From positions 1-45,593 of the forward strand of contig JAIRKO010000024.1 of the NCBI GenBank assembly GCA_031260045.1: a stretch of 45,593 bases of DNA, in the 5' to 3' direction. Position 1 is the first letter of the stretch, and every line of letters starts with the position of its first letter. A program made the translations under genes and the position numbers. Shown here in pieces: positions 17,227 to 25,656 of the stretch. The DNA is from Dysgonamonadaceae bacterium (lineage in GTDB: Bacteria > Bacteroidota > Bacteroidia > Bacteroidales > Azobacteroidaceae). The notes under the pieces are model-generated. The model made no database searches. It saw nothing but the letters and a program-made list of their open reading frames with translations, and had not been told where the DNA came from.

Positions 17227-18414
17227 TTATTCCTGATTGTATATTTTCATCAACTCATTATAATGATTTTCTTCCGAATAACAAATCCGGGATTTTTCGG
17301 CAATCGCCCGGTAATCGAAATTCGCCGTAAACATTTTTTGAATTTTATTTTTCATATCTTCAATATTTCGGGATTCAAACAACATTCCGTTTGCCCCTTC
17401 TTCTATCAATTCGGGAATACCGCCGATACGCGCTCCCAAAACAGGCGTTCCCAAAGCAAGCGATTCCAGCGTGGCGATGGGATTGTTCTCCAAACATTCC
17501 GACGGCATAACCAAGAACATGGCTTTTCCAGCAATCGCTTCGATTTCACTCCACGATTTATATCCCGCAAAAATAATATTTTCGACTTGATATTTTTGTT
17601 TTAATTCCTGCTCCAAAATTCCCGAACCGATTACACGCAAAGTATACGGTAACTCCGCCGCCGCTTTCAAAAGGGTTTCCACGCCTTTTTCCGGCGAAAG
17701 CCGACCTACATAGCAATAATAGTTTTCTTTGTTTAGGCAAACCGGCTGCGTGATTTTTGCCGTATCGATGAAATTGTTCAACTTAATCAGCTTTTGGGAG
17801 TTGAAGCCGCCGCGAATCATTTCGTTGCGCAGGAAATCGCTTGGGCAAATGAAAGTAGTGGTGTATTTTTCCAGTTTTTCCCGGTTCCACATTTCAGCTT
17901 CCCAAGAGGCTAAAATACTTGCCAAACGACTGTTTTTTAAACAGGAATAACGAACCGCCGCCCGCTTGCCGGTATAACACAAACTGCAAGGTTTGTTGTT
18001 TCGCATACAGTCATATCGTGGACAAAGCATTTTGTAATCATGCAAAGTCCAAACTACCTTAATCCCTCTTTCATGAGCGATTTTCGCAATGACGGGCGAC
18101 AATTGGCTGTGTATATTATTGAGATGTACTACGTCGGGACAAAACTTCTCCAATAGGCGCGAAAATTTATCCTTTACCTCTTTTGAAGCCAAAGGACGCG
18201 AAATATAAGTGAAAAAATTGCGAAATTTAACGCGGGTAAAATCCACTTCTTTCGGAAAATATTTTTCATACGCAGACGGAAGATTTTCTGGGTGTTGCAT
18301 CGCAAACACGGCAACTTCATGCCCATGTTTCCGCAGCAGATTTTCGAGATTGATTACAGACACTTCGGCGCCGCCGCGGCGATAATAGAATTTATTCGCG
18401 AGTAGGATTTTCAT
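17227..18414 (-). CDS. Glycosyltransferase, GT4 family
   Basis: The 395-aa GT-B fold protein begins MKILLANKFYYRRGGAEVSVINLENLLRKHGHEV. The N-terminal acceptor domain has a Cys-rich stretch (MLCPRYDCMRNNKPCSLCYTGKR) seen in a subset of GT4 capsule/lipid glycosyltransferases. Donor-domain motifs are YVGRLSPEKGVETLLKA and MPSECLENNPIATLESLALGTPVLG, with the EX7E motif in ECLENNPIATLE. It is likely part of a surface glycan pathway with the neighbouring methyltransferase and GT. The next gene begins 22 bases after its stop. Substrate unknown. Confidence 0.87.
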   Translation of the reverse strand: MKILLANKFYYRRGGAEVSVINLENLLRKHGHEVAVFAMQHPENLPSAYEKYFPKEVDFTRVKFRNFFTYISRPLASKEVKDKFSRLLEKFCPDVVHLNNIHSQLSPVIAKIAHERGIKVVWTLHDYKMLCPRYDCMRNNKPCSLCYTGKRAAVRYSCLKNSRLASILASWEAEMWNREKLEKYTTTFICPSDFLRNEMIRGGFNSQKLIKLNNFIDTAKITQPVCLNKENYYCYVGRLSPEKGVETLLKAAAELPYTLRVIGSGILEQELKQKYQVENIIFAGYKSWSEIEAIAGKAMFLVMPSECLENNPIATLESLALGTPVLGARIGGIPELIEEGANGMLFESRNIEDMKNKIQKMFTANFDYRAIAEKSRICYSEENHYNELMKIYNQE

Positions 18415-18465
18415 ATTAGTATTGCCAAATATTCACATCTTGTTTATTGCGTGTGCTTGTCAAAT

Positions 18466-19359
18466 CTATTGTTTGGTAGCATATATCCAAACCGTCAAGT
18501 AATCCATTTGATTGACGGCATCCCTGAATTTCGGATTTAGATAATTCTGAAAATAATTCAGTCTCCGATTATCTAATCTTATTCCCGGTTGAATGACAAT
18601 ATCTTTCCATCCGTTCTGTTCCAAAGCCTCCTTGTATTGCCAAGGGCGTATACGGTTTGGTGAACTCTGAAAGTTGAATAACTTATAAAACCAGTCGGAA
18701 TACCGGTAAATATTGTTCGGATCTTTATCCCGTATCCACCGGGAATGTGTTTGTAAATCAATTGATACCACCAACAAAGAGCCTGACGCAACTACCTTGC
18801 TCATATCTTGGATGGTTTTTCGGAAATCAGGGAAATGCTCAAATGCAGCGTTGCTGAATATCAAATCGACCTTATCGCCGCCGACAGCCTTTATCAAATT
18901 AAAATCGGAACGGCACACATAATTTAATTGATCATTTTGATGCTGACGGGTTTTAAAGAGTTCTTTTTCCAACAAATCCGTGTGGACTTGCTCTTTTTCT
19001 TGCAAATAAGTAAAAAAAGCATGGTAAAAGTCCGGCGAAACATCAGACGCCAAGTCGTATACATCAACAGCGGTGTATTTTTTTACTGATTTGGACAGCA
19101 GATAGAGACCTGCGCCCAAATCTGAACCGGGACCTAATTCCAAAACATGCTTATCTTGAATTATATAATCCGAAGCATACTCTTTCAAATGGTTCAACCA
19201 ATCGTCGACCACATGAATATCGTATTTAATGCATCGTTCTGTTTCCGTTGTGGAAAATGGTTTGGGCGAATATTTCAACGTGTTGTTTTTGATTTTTGCC
19301 AGCAGGAGAAACAGGATACCTGCACAAAAATAGAATCCATTTGTCAGGATTTTTTTCAT
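18466..19359 (-). CDS. SAM-dependent methyltransferase, probably membrane-anchored
   Basis: The 297-aa protein has a class I methyltransferase Rossmann fold. Motif I is LELGPGSDLGAGLYL, followed by YTAVDVYDL (acidic end of strand 2), VDLIFSNAAFEHFPDFRKTIQDM (motif IV region) and VASGSLLVVSIDLQTHSRW. Residues 5-22 are hydrophobic and may be a membrane anchor. It is the first gene of the minus-strand cluster ahead of two GT4 genes, which suggests methylation of a glycan or lipid-linked intermediate; that is inferred from context. No clear TAnnTTTG element was found upstream. Confidence 0.82.
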   Translation of the reverse strand: MKKILTNGFYFCAGILFLLLAKIKNNTLKYSPKPFSTTETERCIKYDIHVVDDWLNHLKEYASDYIIQDKHVLELGPGSDLGAGLYLLSKSVKKYTAVDVYDLASDVSPDFYHAFFTYLQEKEQVHTDLLEKELFKTRQHQNDQLNYVCRSDFNLIKAVGGDKVDLIFSNAAFEHFPDFRKTIQDMSKVVASGSLLVVSIDLQTHSRWIRDKDPNNIYRYSDWFYKLFNFQSSPNRIRPWQYKEALEQNGWKDIVIQPGIRLDNRRLNYFQNYLNPKFRDAVNQMDYLTVWIYATKQ

Positions 19360-19460
19360 CTTTAATTTGTTTTTAACAAAAACGTAAATATTTGAATAAT
19401 ATTTTAGGAAGATTAAGGAAATTGAACAAATATTTTGGCTTTACGAAATGTTAGCGCATT

Positions 19461-19486
19461 AAAAAACGGCTAAAATAATTTAGCCG
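19461..19486 (-). terminator. Rho-independent terminator after nifA
   Basis: An 8-bp perfect stem CGGCTAAA/TTTAGCCG with a 4-base loop is followed on the minus strand by six Ts. It is 57 bases after the nifA stop and separates nifA from the methyltransferase transcript. Confidence 0.85.
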
Positions 19487-19542
19487 CGCGGCAATTTGAA
19501 ATGAAGTTCGACGTAATCAATTGCATTCAAAATATCCTGCAA

Positions 19543-21105
19543 TCAGGATTTTTCATTCGACAACTGCTTGTAGTCCTGCAATTGCAAGTTATATTTCCCG
19601 ATGCGCAATCCCATCATGCGCTCGGTGATGCCGAGTCGCGTAGCCGCCTTTGCCATGTTTCCCTTCGTGAGTATCAAGGTGTCCATAATCATTTGTCGTT
19701 CAACTTTTTCAAGCACATTGTTCAGCGTGCCTTTGTCGATGGTATCGGACGAAAAGCCGGTTTGCAGGGTTGGCGGCAGGTTGTAGGAATGTATCACGTT
19801 GTCGGTGGAGAGTATCATTGCCCGTTCCACAACGTTTTCGAGTTCGCGGATATTGCCTGGCCACGAGTATACCATCAGCAAATCAAGTGCGCCGCTGGTT
19901 ACCCGTTTAATTTTCGTCCCGTTTTTCTTGTTCACTTTATCAATGAAATGGTCGATCAGGATGGGGATATCCGCCCGCCGTTCCCGCAGGGCAGGCACAT
20001 ATATTGGAAACACGTTGAGGCGATAGTAGAGGTCTTCGCGGAAAGTATCTTCCTTGATCATATTTTCGAGGTTTCGGTTGGTCGCGGTGATGATGCGCAC
20101 GTCCACGTCGATGGTTTTGTTCCCGCCCACGCGCTCAATTTGCTTCTGTTGCAGTACCCGCAAGAGTTTTACCTGCATGGATAGGGGAACGTCGCCTATT
20201 TCGTCCAAAAATATCGTGCCGCCGTTGGCTGCCTCGAAGCGTCCCGTGTGCATGGCGTTTGCGCCGGTAAAAGCGCCCTTTTCATGCCCAAAAAGTTCGC
20301 TTTCTATCAGGGTTTCGGGCAATGCGGAGCAATTGATTCTCACGAAAGGTTTGTCGGCGCGAAGGCTTGCGTTGTGTATGGCTTCGGCGATAAGTTCCTT
20401 TCCCACGCCGCTTTCCCCGCGCAGCATGACGGTTGTGTTGGTCGCCGAAACCCGTTCTATCATCTCGTAAAGGTCGTTCATCAGCGAGGAATTGCCGATA
20501 ATGTTTTCGGGCTTAAACGGTTTTGCGCCTTTCAACCGCATGTTTTCCTTGCGCAATTCGTCGAGTTCTTCGATTTGTTTCCTGCGGACGGAGATGTTTT
20601 TCCCGATAAGTATTCCCACGATATTCAGGAATTTAATCTCGGTCGAAAAATCGGTAATGCCGGGATGCGTTTTGTGTATGCTCAGCGTGCCGGTTATTTC
20701 GTTTTTGATAATGATGGGGACACACAGGAAAGCCACCGGCTTGTTGCTGCTGAAAGTGATGCCCGTCCGGTTCAAAAACTCGGCGCTTTCGGCGATATTG
20801 GGGATAACCACCGGTTGCTCCGTATCGACCACTTTCCCAACCACGCCCTCGCCGGTTTTGTAAATGCCTTTCTTTTTCTCATTCTCCGTCAGTCCGTAAG
20901 CCGAGCTGATCATAATCCGGTCGCAATTGCGGTCGACAATGGTGATGATGCTGTATTGCGCGTTCAGGTATTTGCACAGTTCTTCCAGCGCCAGTTCCAA
21001 ATCCTTGTAAATATCGCGGCTGTGGCTGATTACGTTGCTGATGTTCACCAGAAAGTTCAAATCGCTGTCGGCGTAGCATACCCGTTTATATTTGTCGCAA
21101 AACAT
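19543..21105 (-). CDS. nifA: Nif-specific sigma-54-dependent activator NifA
   Basis: NifA activates nitrogen-fixation promoters with sigma-54 RNA polymerase. The 520-aa protein has the NifA domain order: an N-terminal GAF domain (about 20-180), an AAA+ domain with Walker A GESGVGK (about 230-236), the sigma-54 contact loop GAFTGA (about 277-282) and Walker [11 protein letters not shown], and a C-terminal Fis-type helix-turn-helix ([23 protein letters not shown]). Length is as in Azotobacter NifA. No cysteines lie between the AAA+ and DNA-binding domains, so it is not the cysteine-containing, directly oxygen-sensitive type. It lies 81 bases downstream of nifV on the same strand. An alternative is another GAF-type activator such as AnfA/VnfA, but nifV next door favours NifA. 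Confidence 0.88.
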   Translation of the reverse strand: MFCDKYKRVCYADSDLNFLVNISNVISHSRDIYKDLELALEELCKYLNAQYSIITIVDRNCDRIMISSAYGLTENEKKKGIYKTGEGVVGKVVDTEQPVVIPNIAESAEFLNRTGITFSSNKPVAFLCVPIIIKNEITGTLSIHKTHPGITDFSTEIKFLNIVGILIGKNISVRRKQIEELDELRKENMRLKGAKPFKPENIIGNSSLMNDLYEMIERVSATNTTVMLRGESGVGKELIAEAIHNASLRADKPFVRINCSALPETLIESELFGHEKGAFTGANAMHTGRFEAANGGTIFLDEIGDVPLSMQVKLLRVLQQKQIERVGGNKTIDVDVRIITATNRNLENMIKEDTFREDLYYRLNVFPIYVPALRERRADIPILIDHFIDKVNKKNGTKIKRVTSGALDLLMVYSWPGNIRELENVVERAMILSTDNVIHSYNLPPTLQTGFSSDTIDKGTLNNVLEKVERQMIMDTLILTKGNMAKAATRLGITERMMGLRIGKYNLQLQDYKQLSNEKS

Positions 21106-21131
21106 ATAGTTATTAATTTACATTTACGCTG

Positions 21132-21139
21132 CAAAATTA
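21132..21139 (-). promoter_or_regulatory. Putative nifA promoter (-7 element)
   Basis: TAATTTTG on the minus strand matches TAnnTTTG and would give a leader of about 20 bases. The same bases resemble a sigma-54 -12 box (TTGCA with CAC upstream), but the essential -24 GG is AA here, so a housekeeping promoter is favoured. Confidence 0.55.
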
Positions 21140-21146
21140 GTGTTTT

Positions 21147-21167
21147 TTATGTATTTATAATACATAA
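21147..21167. promoter_or_regulatory. Dyad upstream of nifA (possible operator)
   Basis: TTATGTATT and AATACATAA form a perfect 9-bp inverted repeat around a 3-base centre. It ends 7 bases upstream of the -7 element, so it overlaps the -33 region. The position suits a repressor or an activator such as NifA itself (core TGT-N9-ACA). No regulator can be assigned. Confidence 0.5.
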
Positions 21168-21186
21168 CATAGAAATAAATATAGCA

Positions 21187-22335
21187 TTACGATACACTTT
21201 TATCGTTTTCGCCGACATTTTTACATATATTTTTATAATATTCCACGATTTCGGCGGGCGACACGTTCCGCCTGTTTTGCCCTGCCATATCGGCGATTTT
21301 TTTCTTCAAGGCGGCAATGCGGCATTCGTCGGCAGGCAGATTTTGTTCTTCCAAAAACCGGCGCAACGCCGTCCTGCCCGAATGTTTTCCAAACAGGTTG
21401 CGGAAACTTTCGCGCCCCACTTCCTTGCCGTCAAACGCCTGAAAGGCAAGCGTATCGACCAACGTGCCGGCGGCGTGGATGCCCGATTCATGGCTGAACG
21501 CCATTGCGCCGCACACGGGTTTGCCTTCGGCAATTGGTCGCCCCGCCGCCTCCGCAACATATTTACATAAGGTATATAATATGGTGAAATGATAACCGGT
21601 TGCCTTGCCCGACAGTTTTATCGCCATCAGGACTTCCTCCAACGCAGCGTTTCCGGCTCTTTCGCCCAGTCCGCCGACCGTCAGGCTGAGGCTCGAAGCG
21701 CCCGACTGCCACGCGGTAAAAGCATTGGCGGTAGCCATCCCCAAATCGTTGTGGGCATGGAAATCAATGTCCATACGGGGATACGCGGTTTTTACATCCC
21801 GTATCAGGGCGGCGGTTGCCAGCGGCGACAGAACGCCCGCCGTATCAGCCAACCGGACGCGGAAAACGTTCAGCCTATCGGCAGTTTCGAGAAATCGGAA
21901 AAGCTTGTCCCGACCGCACCGCGAAGCATCCTGAGCGCCGACGCCGACATATTTGAAATACCTCCGCGCGTGTTCCACCAACTCCGGAAGCGCGTTTTCC
22001 ACCCATTGCCTGCTTTTTCCCATCGCCGATAACTGTATGTCCGACAGCGGGAAAGCAACATGTATGCCCTCCGCTCCGGTACGCGCCGCCTGCTCAATAT
22101 CTTCCGGCAACGCCCGGCTCCACACCGAAATACGGGCGTTTGTGCGCATTTCCACAATCCGGCTGACGGTTTCCCGTTCGTCCGTTCCCATTGCCGGCGT
22201 GCCGGCTTCAATCTCGTCAATGCCCGTTTCATCAAGCAATTGGGCGATTTTTAATTTTTCCTTGCGGGAAAACGCCACGCCGGGCGCCTGTTCGCCGTCG
22301 CGGAGGGTGGCGTCAATAATCCATACATCGTTCAT
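21187..22335 (-). CDS. nifV: Homocitrate synthase NifV
   Basis: NifV condenses acetyl-CoA and 2-oxoglutarate to homocitrate, the organic ligand of the nitrogenase FeMo cofactor. The sequence from this ATG (382 aa) has the DRE-TIM motif DATLRDGEQAPGVAFSRKEK, EIEAGTPAMGTDE (a NifV hallmark), the metal-binding HAHNDLGMA, GGLGERAGNAALEEV and SHESGIHAAG. Isopropylmalate synthases lack the GTPAMG context and have a LeuA C-terminal domain, absent here. The frame extends to 22386, but a sigma-54 promoter lies at 22359-22374, so the ATG at 22335 is the start. nifA follows 81 bases downstream. Confidence 0.93.
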   Translation of the reverse strand: MNDVWIIDATLRDGEQAPGVAFSRKEKLKIAQLLDETGIDEIEAGTPAMGTDERETVSRIVEMRTNARISVWSRALPEDIEQAARTGAEGIHVAFPLSDIQLSAMGKSRQWVENALPELVEHARRYFKYVGVGAQDASRCGRDKLFRFLETADRLNVFRVRLADTAGVLSPLATAALIRDVKTAYPRMDIDFHAHNDLGMATANAFTAWQSGASSLSLTVGGLGERAGNAALEEVLMAIKLSGKATGYHFTILYTLCKYVAEAAGRPIAEGKPVCGAMAFSHESGIHAAGTLVDTLAFQAFDGKEVGRESFRNLFGKHSGRTALRRFLEEQNLPADECRIAALKKKIADMAGQNRRNVSPAEIVEYYKNICKNVGENDKSVS

Positions 22336-22358
22336 CTTGTCAATACTTTCAGGGTACA

Positions 22359-22374
22359 AGCAAAAGGCGTGCCG
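22359..22374 (-). promoter_or_regulatory. Sigma-54 (-24/-12) promoter of nifV
   Basis: The minus strand reads CGGCACGCCTTTTGCT, against the consensus TGGCACGNNNNTTGCW. The invariant -24 GG and -12 GC are present with exactly 10 bases between them; only the first base differs. The predicted start is near 22349, about 14 bases before the nifV ATG. Confidence 0.85.
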
Positions 22375-22480
22375 ATGCGGCAACAACGCGCTCGCCGTGT
22401 GCGTAAATCTCTGTATATGGTAAAAATAAAAACAAATTCGACCGCCCGCGCGGTTTAAGCCATAGATAATAAGCTACATT

Positions 22481-22503
22481 TTTGTAGTATTTGGTATTAC
22501 AAA
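22481..22503. promoter_or_regulatory. Possible NifA upstream activating site
   Basis: An imperfect dyad, TTTGTAGTA-N5-TATTACAAA, lies about 140 bases upstream of the predicted nifV transcription start, the distance typical of enhancer-binding sites. Its core is TGT-N13-ACA, not the classical TGT-N10-ACA of proteobacterial NifA, so it is only a candidate. Confidence 0.45.
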
Positions 22504-22593
22504 CCACTGTTCGGTGTTATTTCCTAATGCGGCGCCGTTATTTTGCAGTGTAAACGTGAAATCTTGTGATGTAATCAAGAAATGAAATAAATT

Positions 22594-23706
22594 TTAGACG
22601 GTAATTAATTCGTACTCCATCGTTCCCAAGCCGATTTCCTCAGCATGTTGCAACCCGGCTTTCCAATTGGTGTTGGGATGAATGATGGCAAACTTGTCGG
22701 CGTGTTGCAATTCCCCGTGCCGCTCAACATTCAACACTGTGCCTGTGTTGGCGCCCGCTTCGGTAACCAAATCGACGCAAGCCTTGTCCAGCGCTACCGG
22801 ATCGAACGAGGCAGCCATCCCCAAGTTCGGGATAATCGCCGCGTCGTTGCAATTCCAGCAATCGCAGTTAGGGGAAACATCTATGATAAAACTGATGTGG
22901 AAATGCGGTTTATCGTTCAAAACGGCATAGGTGTATTCGGCAACCTTGTAATTCATGATTTCCGTCGAATTGTCCCACACCGGTTGCGCCGCGTCGAATT
23001 GACAAACGGCAACGCATTGCCCACAACCCACGCACCGGTCGCGGTCGATTTTCGCCTTTTTCTTCCCGTCGGGGCGAATTGCGTGAGAGGCGCAATATTT
23101 CACGCATTGCCCGCAAGCCTTGCACGCCGCTTCGTCAATAATCGGCTTTGAAGAAGAGTGCAGTTCCAATTTGCCCTGCCGCGAAGCCGAACCCATGCCG
23201 ATATTTTTCAGAGCGCCGCCGAAACCAGCCTGTTCATGCCCTTTGAAATGCGTCATCGAAACAATCACGTCCGCTTCGGCGATTGCCGAGCCGATTTTTG
23301 CCGTCCGGCAGTATTTCATATTCAGGGGAATTTCCGTGTAGTTGATGGATTTCAAGCCGTCGGCAATAATCACCGGACAAGGCACGGCAATCGGGTTGAA
23401 ACCGTTTTCGTGGGCGCTTTCGATGTGGTCGATGGCGTTGGAACGACGCCCCAAGTAGAGCGTTCCCGCGTCGGTGAGGAAAGGTTTTGCCTGTTTGTCC
23501 AGCAGGAATTTAGCCAATCGGGCGGCATAATTCGCACGAATGTAAGACAAATTTCCCGGCTCGCCGAAATGGATTTTGATAGCGGTAAATTTATCCTTAA
23601 AATCAATTTGTTCGATGCCGGCTTGTTTGATTAGGAGTTCTAATTTGTCCGGTAAATTGCGTCCCGGCTTGGCACGCATGTCGGTGAAGTAAACTTTTGA
23701 AGACAT
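22594..23706 (-). CDS. DUF362 protein with two 4Fe-4S ferredoxin motifs
   Basis: The 370-aa protein has a DUF362 domain split around a ferredoxin insert. Two classic CxxCxxCxxxC clusters (CKACGQCVKYC at about 194-204 and CVGCGQCVAVC at about 224-236) would each bind a [4Fe-4S] cluster. Other family segments are FTAIKIHFGEPGN, FLTDAGTLY, SMTHFKGHEQAGFGGALKNIGMG and the CDCWNCND pair. DUF362 proteins are common in anaerobes and their role is unknown; an electron carrier or oxidoreductase function is inferred. No signal peptide is seen. It lies upstream of nifV on the same strand with 258 bases between, so a link to nitrogen fixation is possible but not shown. Confidence 0.85.
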   Translation of the reverse strand: MSSKVYFTDMRAKPGRNLPDKLELLIKQAGIEQIDFKDKFTAIKIHFGEPGNLSYIRANYAARLAKFLLDKQAKPFLTDAGTLYLGRRSNAIDHIESAHENGFNPIAVPCPVIIADGLKSINYTEIPLNMKYCRTAKIGSAIAEADVIVSMTHFKGHEQAGFGGALKNIGMGSASRQGKLELHSSSKPIIDEAACKACGQCVKYCASHAIRPDGKKKAKIDRDRCVGCGQCVAVCQFDAAQPVWDNSTEIMNYKVAEYTYAVLNDKPHFHISFIIDVSPNCDCWNCNDAAIIPNLGMAASFDPVALDKACVDLVTEAGANTGTVLNVERHGELQHADKFAIIHPNTNWKAGLQHAEEIGLGTMEYELITV

Positions 23707-23721
23707 TTTTTAATGGAATTA

Positions 23722-23773
23722 AGAACTGAGCGTTAAGAACTAATATTATTCTTAGTTCTTAACGCTCAGTTCT
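23722..23773. repeat. Intergenic palindromic repeat (copy 2), 22-bp perfect hairpin
   Basis: Arms 23722-23743 and 23752-23773 are perfectly complementary over 22 bp with an 8-base loop. They contain the GTTAAGAACTAA core. The hairpin lies just 3 bases beyond the 3' end of tRNA-Gln and 15 bases upstream of the DUF362 start, so it may also end the tRNA transcript, though no T-run follows. Confidence 0.8.
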
Positions 23774-23776
23774 CCG

Positions 23777-23847
23777 TTGCCCTGCCAGGATTTGAACCCA
23801 GACCAGCGGAACCAGAATCCGATGTGCTACCGTTACACCACAGGGCA
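23777..23847 (-). tRNA. tRNA-Gln (anticodon CTG)
   Basis: A 71-base cloverleaf is visible on the minus strand. The acceptor stem is TGCCCTG/CAGGGCA, the D-arm GTGT/GCAC, the anticodon loop TTCTGGT with CTG reading CAG codons, a 4-base variable loop, and a T-arm with loop TTCAAAT and G-T wobbles. The discriminator is A. CCA is not encoded. It is divergent from glnS. Confidence 0.9.
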
Positions 23848-23862
23848 TCAATATTTCAGGCG

Positions 23863-23870
23863 CAAAGTTA
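23863..23870 (-). promoter_or_regulatory. Putative tRNA-Gln promoter
   Basis: TAACTTTG on the minus strand matches TAnnTTTG, with a TTTG 18 bases further upstream (plus 23889-23892), close to the -33 spacing. Predicted start is a few bases before the mature tRNA 5' end. Confidence 0.65.
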
Positions 23871-23935
23871 TCAAATATAATCGGATTACAAAAAAAATAC
23901 GTAATTTTACGCCCTGATTTAAGCAAGGTAATCCT

Positions 23936-25651
23936 ATGAGCGAAGAAAATATTGTTTTGGAAGACGGCAAAAAAACCCTTAATTTTATTGAAGCCATCGT
24001 GGAAAAAGATTTGTCCGAAGGCGTGAATAATAAAAGAATACAAACCCGTTTCCCGCCCGAACCCAATGGTTATTTACACATCGGTCACGCCAAAGCGATA
24101 TGCCTCGATTTCGGCATTGCCCGCGAATACGGCGGGGTTTGCAACCTGCGTTTCGACGACACGAACCCGATAAAAGAAGATACCGAATACGTCGACGCCA
24201 TTATGCAGGACATCCAATGGCTGGGCTACCGGTGGGGCAACGTGTATTACGCTTCCGATTATTTCCAACAACTTTGGGACTACGCCGTCGACCTCATCAA
24301 AGCCGGAAAAGCCTATATCGACGAACAATCGTCCGAACAAATCGCCCAACAAAAGGGAACGCCCACGCAACCCGGCGTTAACAGCCCTTTCCGCGACCGT
24401 CCGGTTGACGAAAACCTCCGTTTGTTCAACAAAATGAATTCCGGCGAAATTGCCGAAGGTCAAATGGTTTTAAGAGCCAAAATCGACATGGCAAACCCGA
24501 ATATGCACTTTCGCGACCCGATTATATACCGCGTAATTCACACCCCGCATCACCGGACGGGTAACGCTTGGAAAGCCTATCCCATGTATGATTTTGCGCA
24601 TGGGCAGTCGGATTATTTCGAGGGCGTTACGCATTCCCTCTGCACGCTGGAATTTGAAGTTCACCGCCCTTTATACGACTGGTTTGTCGATGAATTGAAG
24701 AAATTCCATCCCGAAGACGGCAGCTATCGCCCCCGCCAATACGAGTTTAACCGCCTGAACTTGACTTATACCGTGATGAGCAAACGGAAATTGCTGCAAT
24801 TGGTGAAAGAAAACCTCGTTGCCGGATGGGACGACCCGCGTATGCCTACCGTTTGCGGTTTTCGCCGGCGCGGTTACACGCCCGAAGCCATTCACAAATT
24901 CATTCGCAAAATCGGCTACACGAAATACGACGGCGTGATTGATTATGCTTTGCTCGAACATTCCGTACGCGAGGATTTGAACGCCAAAGCCCGGCGGGTC
25001 TCGGCTGTTCTGGAACCCGTAAAATTGGTTCTTACGAATTATCCGGAAGGAAAAACCGAAATGATGGAAGCCGTCAACAATCCCGAAGACCCCTCTGCCG
25101 GAGTGCATGAAATCGCTTTTTCGAGAGAATTATATATCGAAAAGGAAGATTTTATGGAAAATGCGCCCGCGAAATTTTTCCGCATGACGCCCGGCTGCGA
25201 AGTGAGGCTGAAAAACGCTTATATCGTGAAATGTACCGGCGTTAAAAAAGACGCCGCCGGAAATATCGTCGAAATTTATGCCGAATACGACCCCCTCACC
25301 AAAAGCGGGATGCCCGAAAGCAACCGCAAAGTGAAAGGAACTTTGCACTGGGTTTCGGCGGCGCATTGCATGACGGCGGAAGTTCGCCTCTACGACCGCC
25401 TGTTCAGCGTGGAAAACCCAAACGACGAAAAAGACGCGGATTTCAGGGATTTGCTGAATCCCGATTCTCTGAAAATACTGACCGGTTGCAAAATAGAAAA
25501 AGACCTTGAAAACGCCCGTCCTTTGGAGCATTTCCAATTCCAGCGACTCGGCTATTTCAATGTGGATCAGGATTCCGAACCCGGTAAGTTGATTTTCAAC
25601 CGCACCGTTTCATTAAAAGATTCTTGGAATAAACTTAAAAATAAAGATTAA
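23936..25651 (+). CDS. glnS: Glutaminyl-tRNA synthetase
   Basis: This class Ib synthetase charges tRNA-Gln directly, so the organism need not rely on the GatCAB transamidation route for glutamine. The 571-aa protein has RFPPEPNGYLHIGHAKAI (HIGH motif), LRFDDTNP, the GlnRS-specific HHRTGNAWKAYPMYDFAHG and TVMSKRKLLQLV (KMSKS-like), then two anticodon-binding beta-barrels (RMTPGCEVRLKNAYIVKC and GTLHWVSAAHC). Its own tRNA lies 88 bases away on the opposite strand. The next gene begins 5 bases after the stop. Confidence 0.97.
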   Translation: MSEENIVLEDGKKTLNFIEAIVEKDLSEGVNNKRIQTRFPPEPNGYLHIGHAKAICLDFGIAREYGGVCNLRFDDTNPIKEDTEYVDAIMQDIQWLGYRWGNVYYASDYFQQLWDYAVDLIKAGKAYIDEQSSEQIAQQKGTPTQPGVNSPFRDRPVDENLRLFNKMNSGEIAEGQMVLRAKIDMANPNMHFRDPIIYRVIHTPHHRTGNAWKAYPMYDFAHGQSDYFEGVTHSLCTLEFEVHRPLYDWFVDELKKFHPEDGSYRPRQYEFNRLNLTYTVMSKRKLLQLVKENLVAGWDDPRMPTVCGFRRRGYTPEAIHKFIRKIGYTKYDGVIDYALLEHSVREDLNAKARRVSAVLEPVKLVLTNYPEGKTEMMEAVNNPEDPSAGVHEIAFSRELYIEKEDFMENAPAKFFRMTPGCEVRLKNAYIVKCTGVKKDAAGNIVEIYAEYDPLTKSGMPESNRKVKGTLHWVSAAHCMTAEVRLYDRLFSVENPNDEKDADFRDLLNPDSLKILTGCKIEKDLENARPLEHFQFQRLGYFNVDQDSEPGKLIFNRTVSLKDSWNKLKNKD

Positions 25652-25656
25652 GGAAA

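Noticed and set aside
21121..21147. Sigma-54 promoter directly before nifA
   Set aside because: CAC-N5-TTGCA is present but the invariant -24 GG is AA; the TAnnTTTG reading is better.
20248..21570. 440-aa plus-strand ORF
   Set aside because: It is antisense to nifA and nifV, both of which have strong family motifs; its translation has the look of a shadow frame.
22336..22386. Longer NifV starting at 22386
   Set aside because: The extra 17 residues would overlap the sigma-54 promoter and do not look like a NifV N-terminus.
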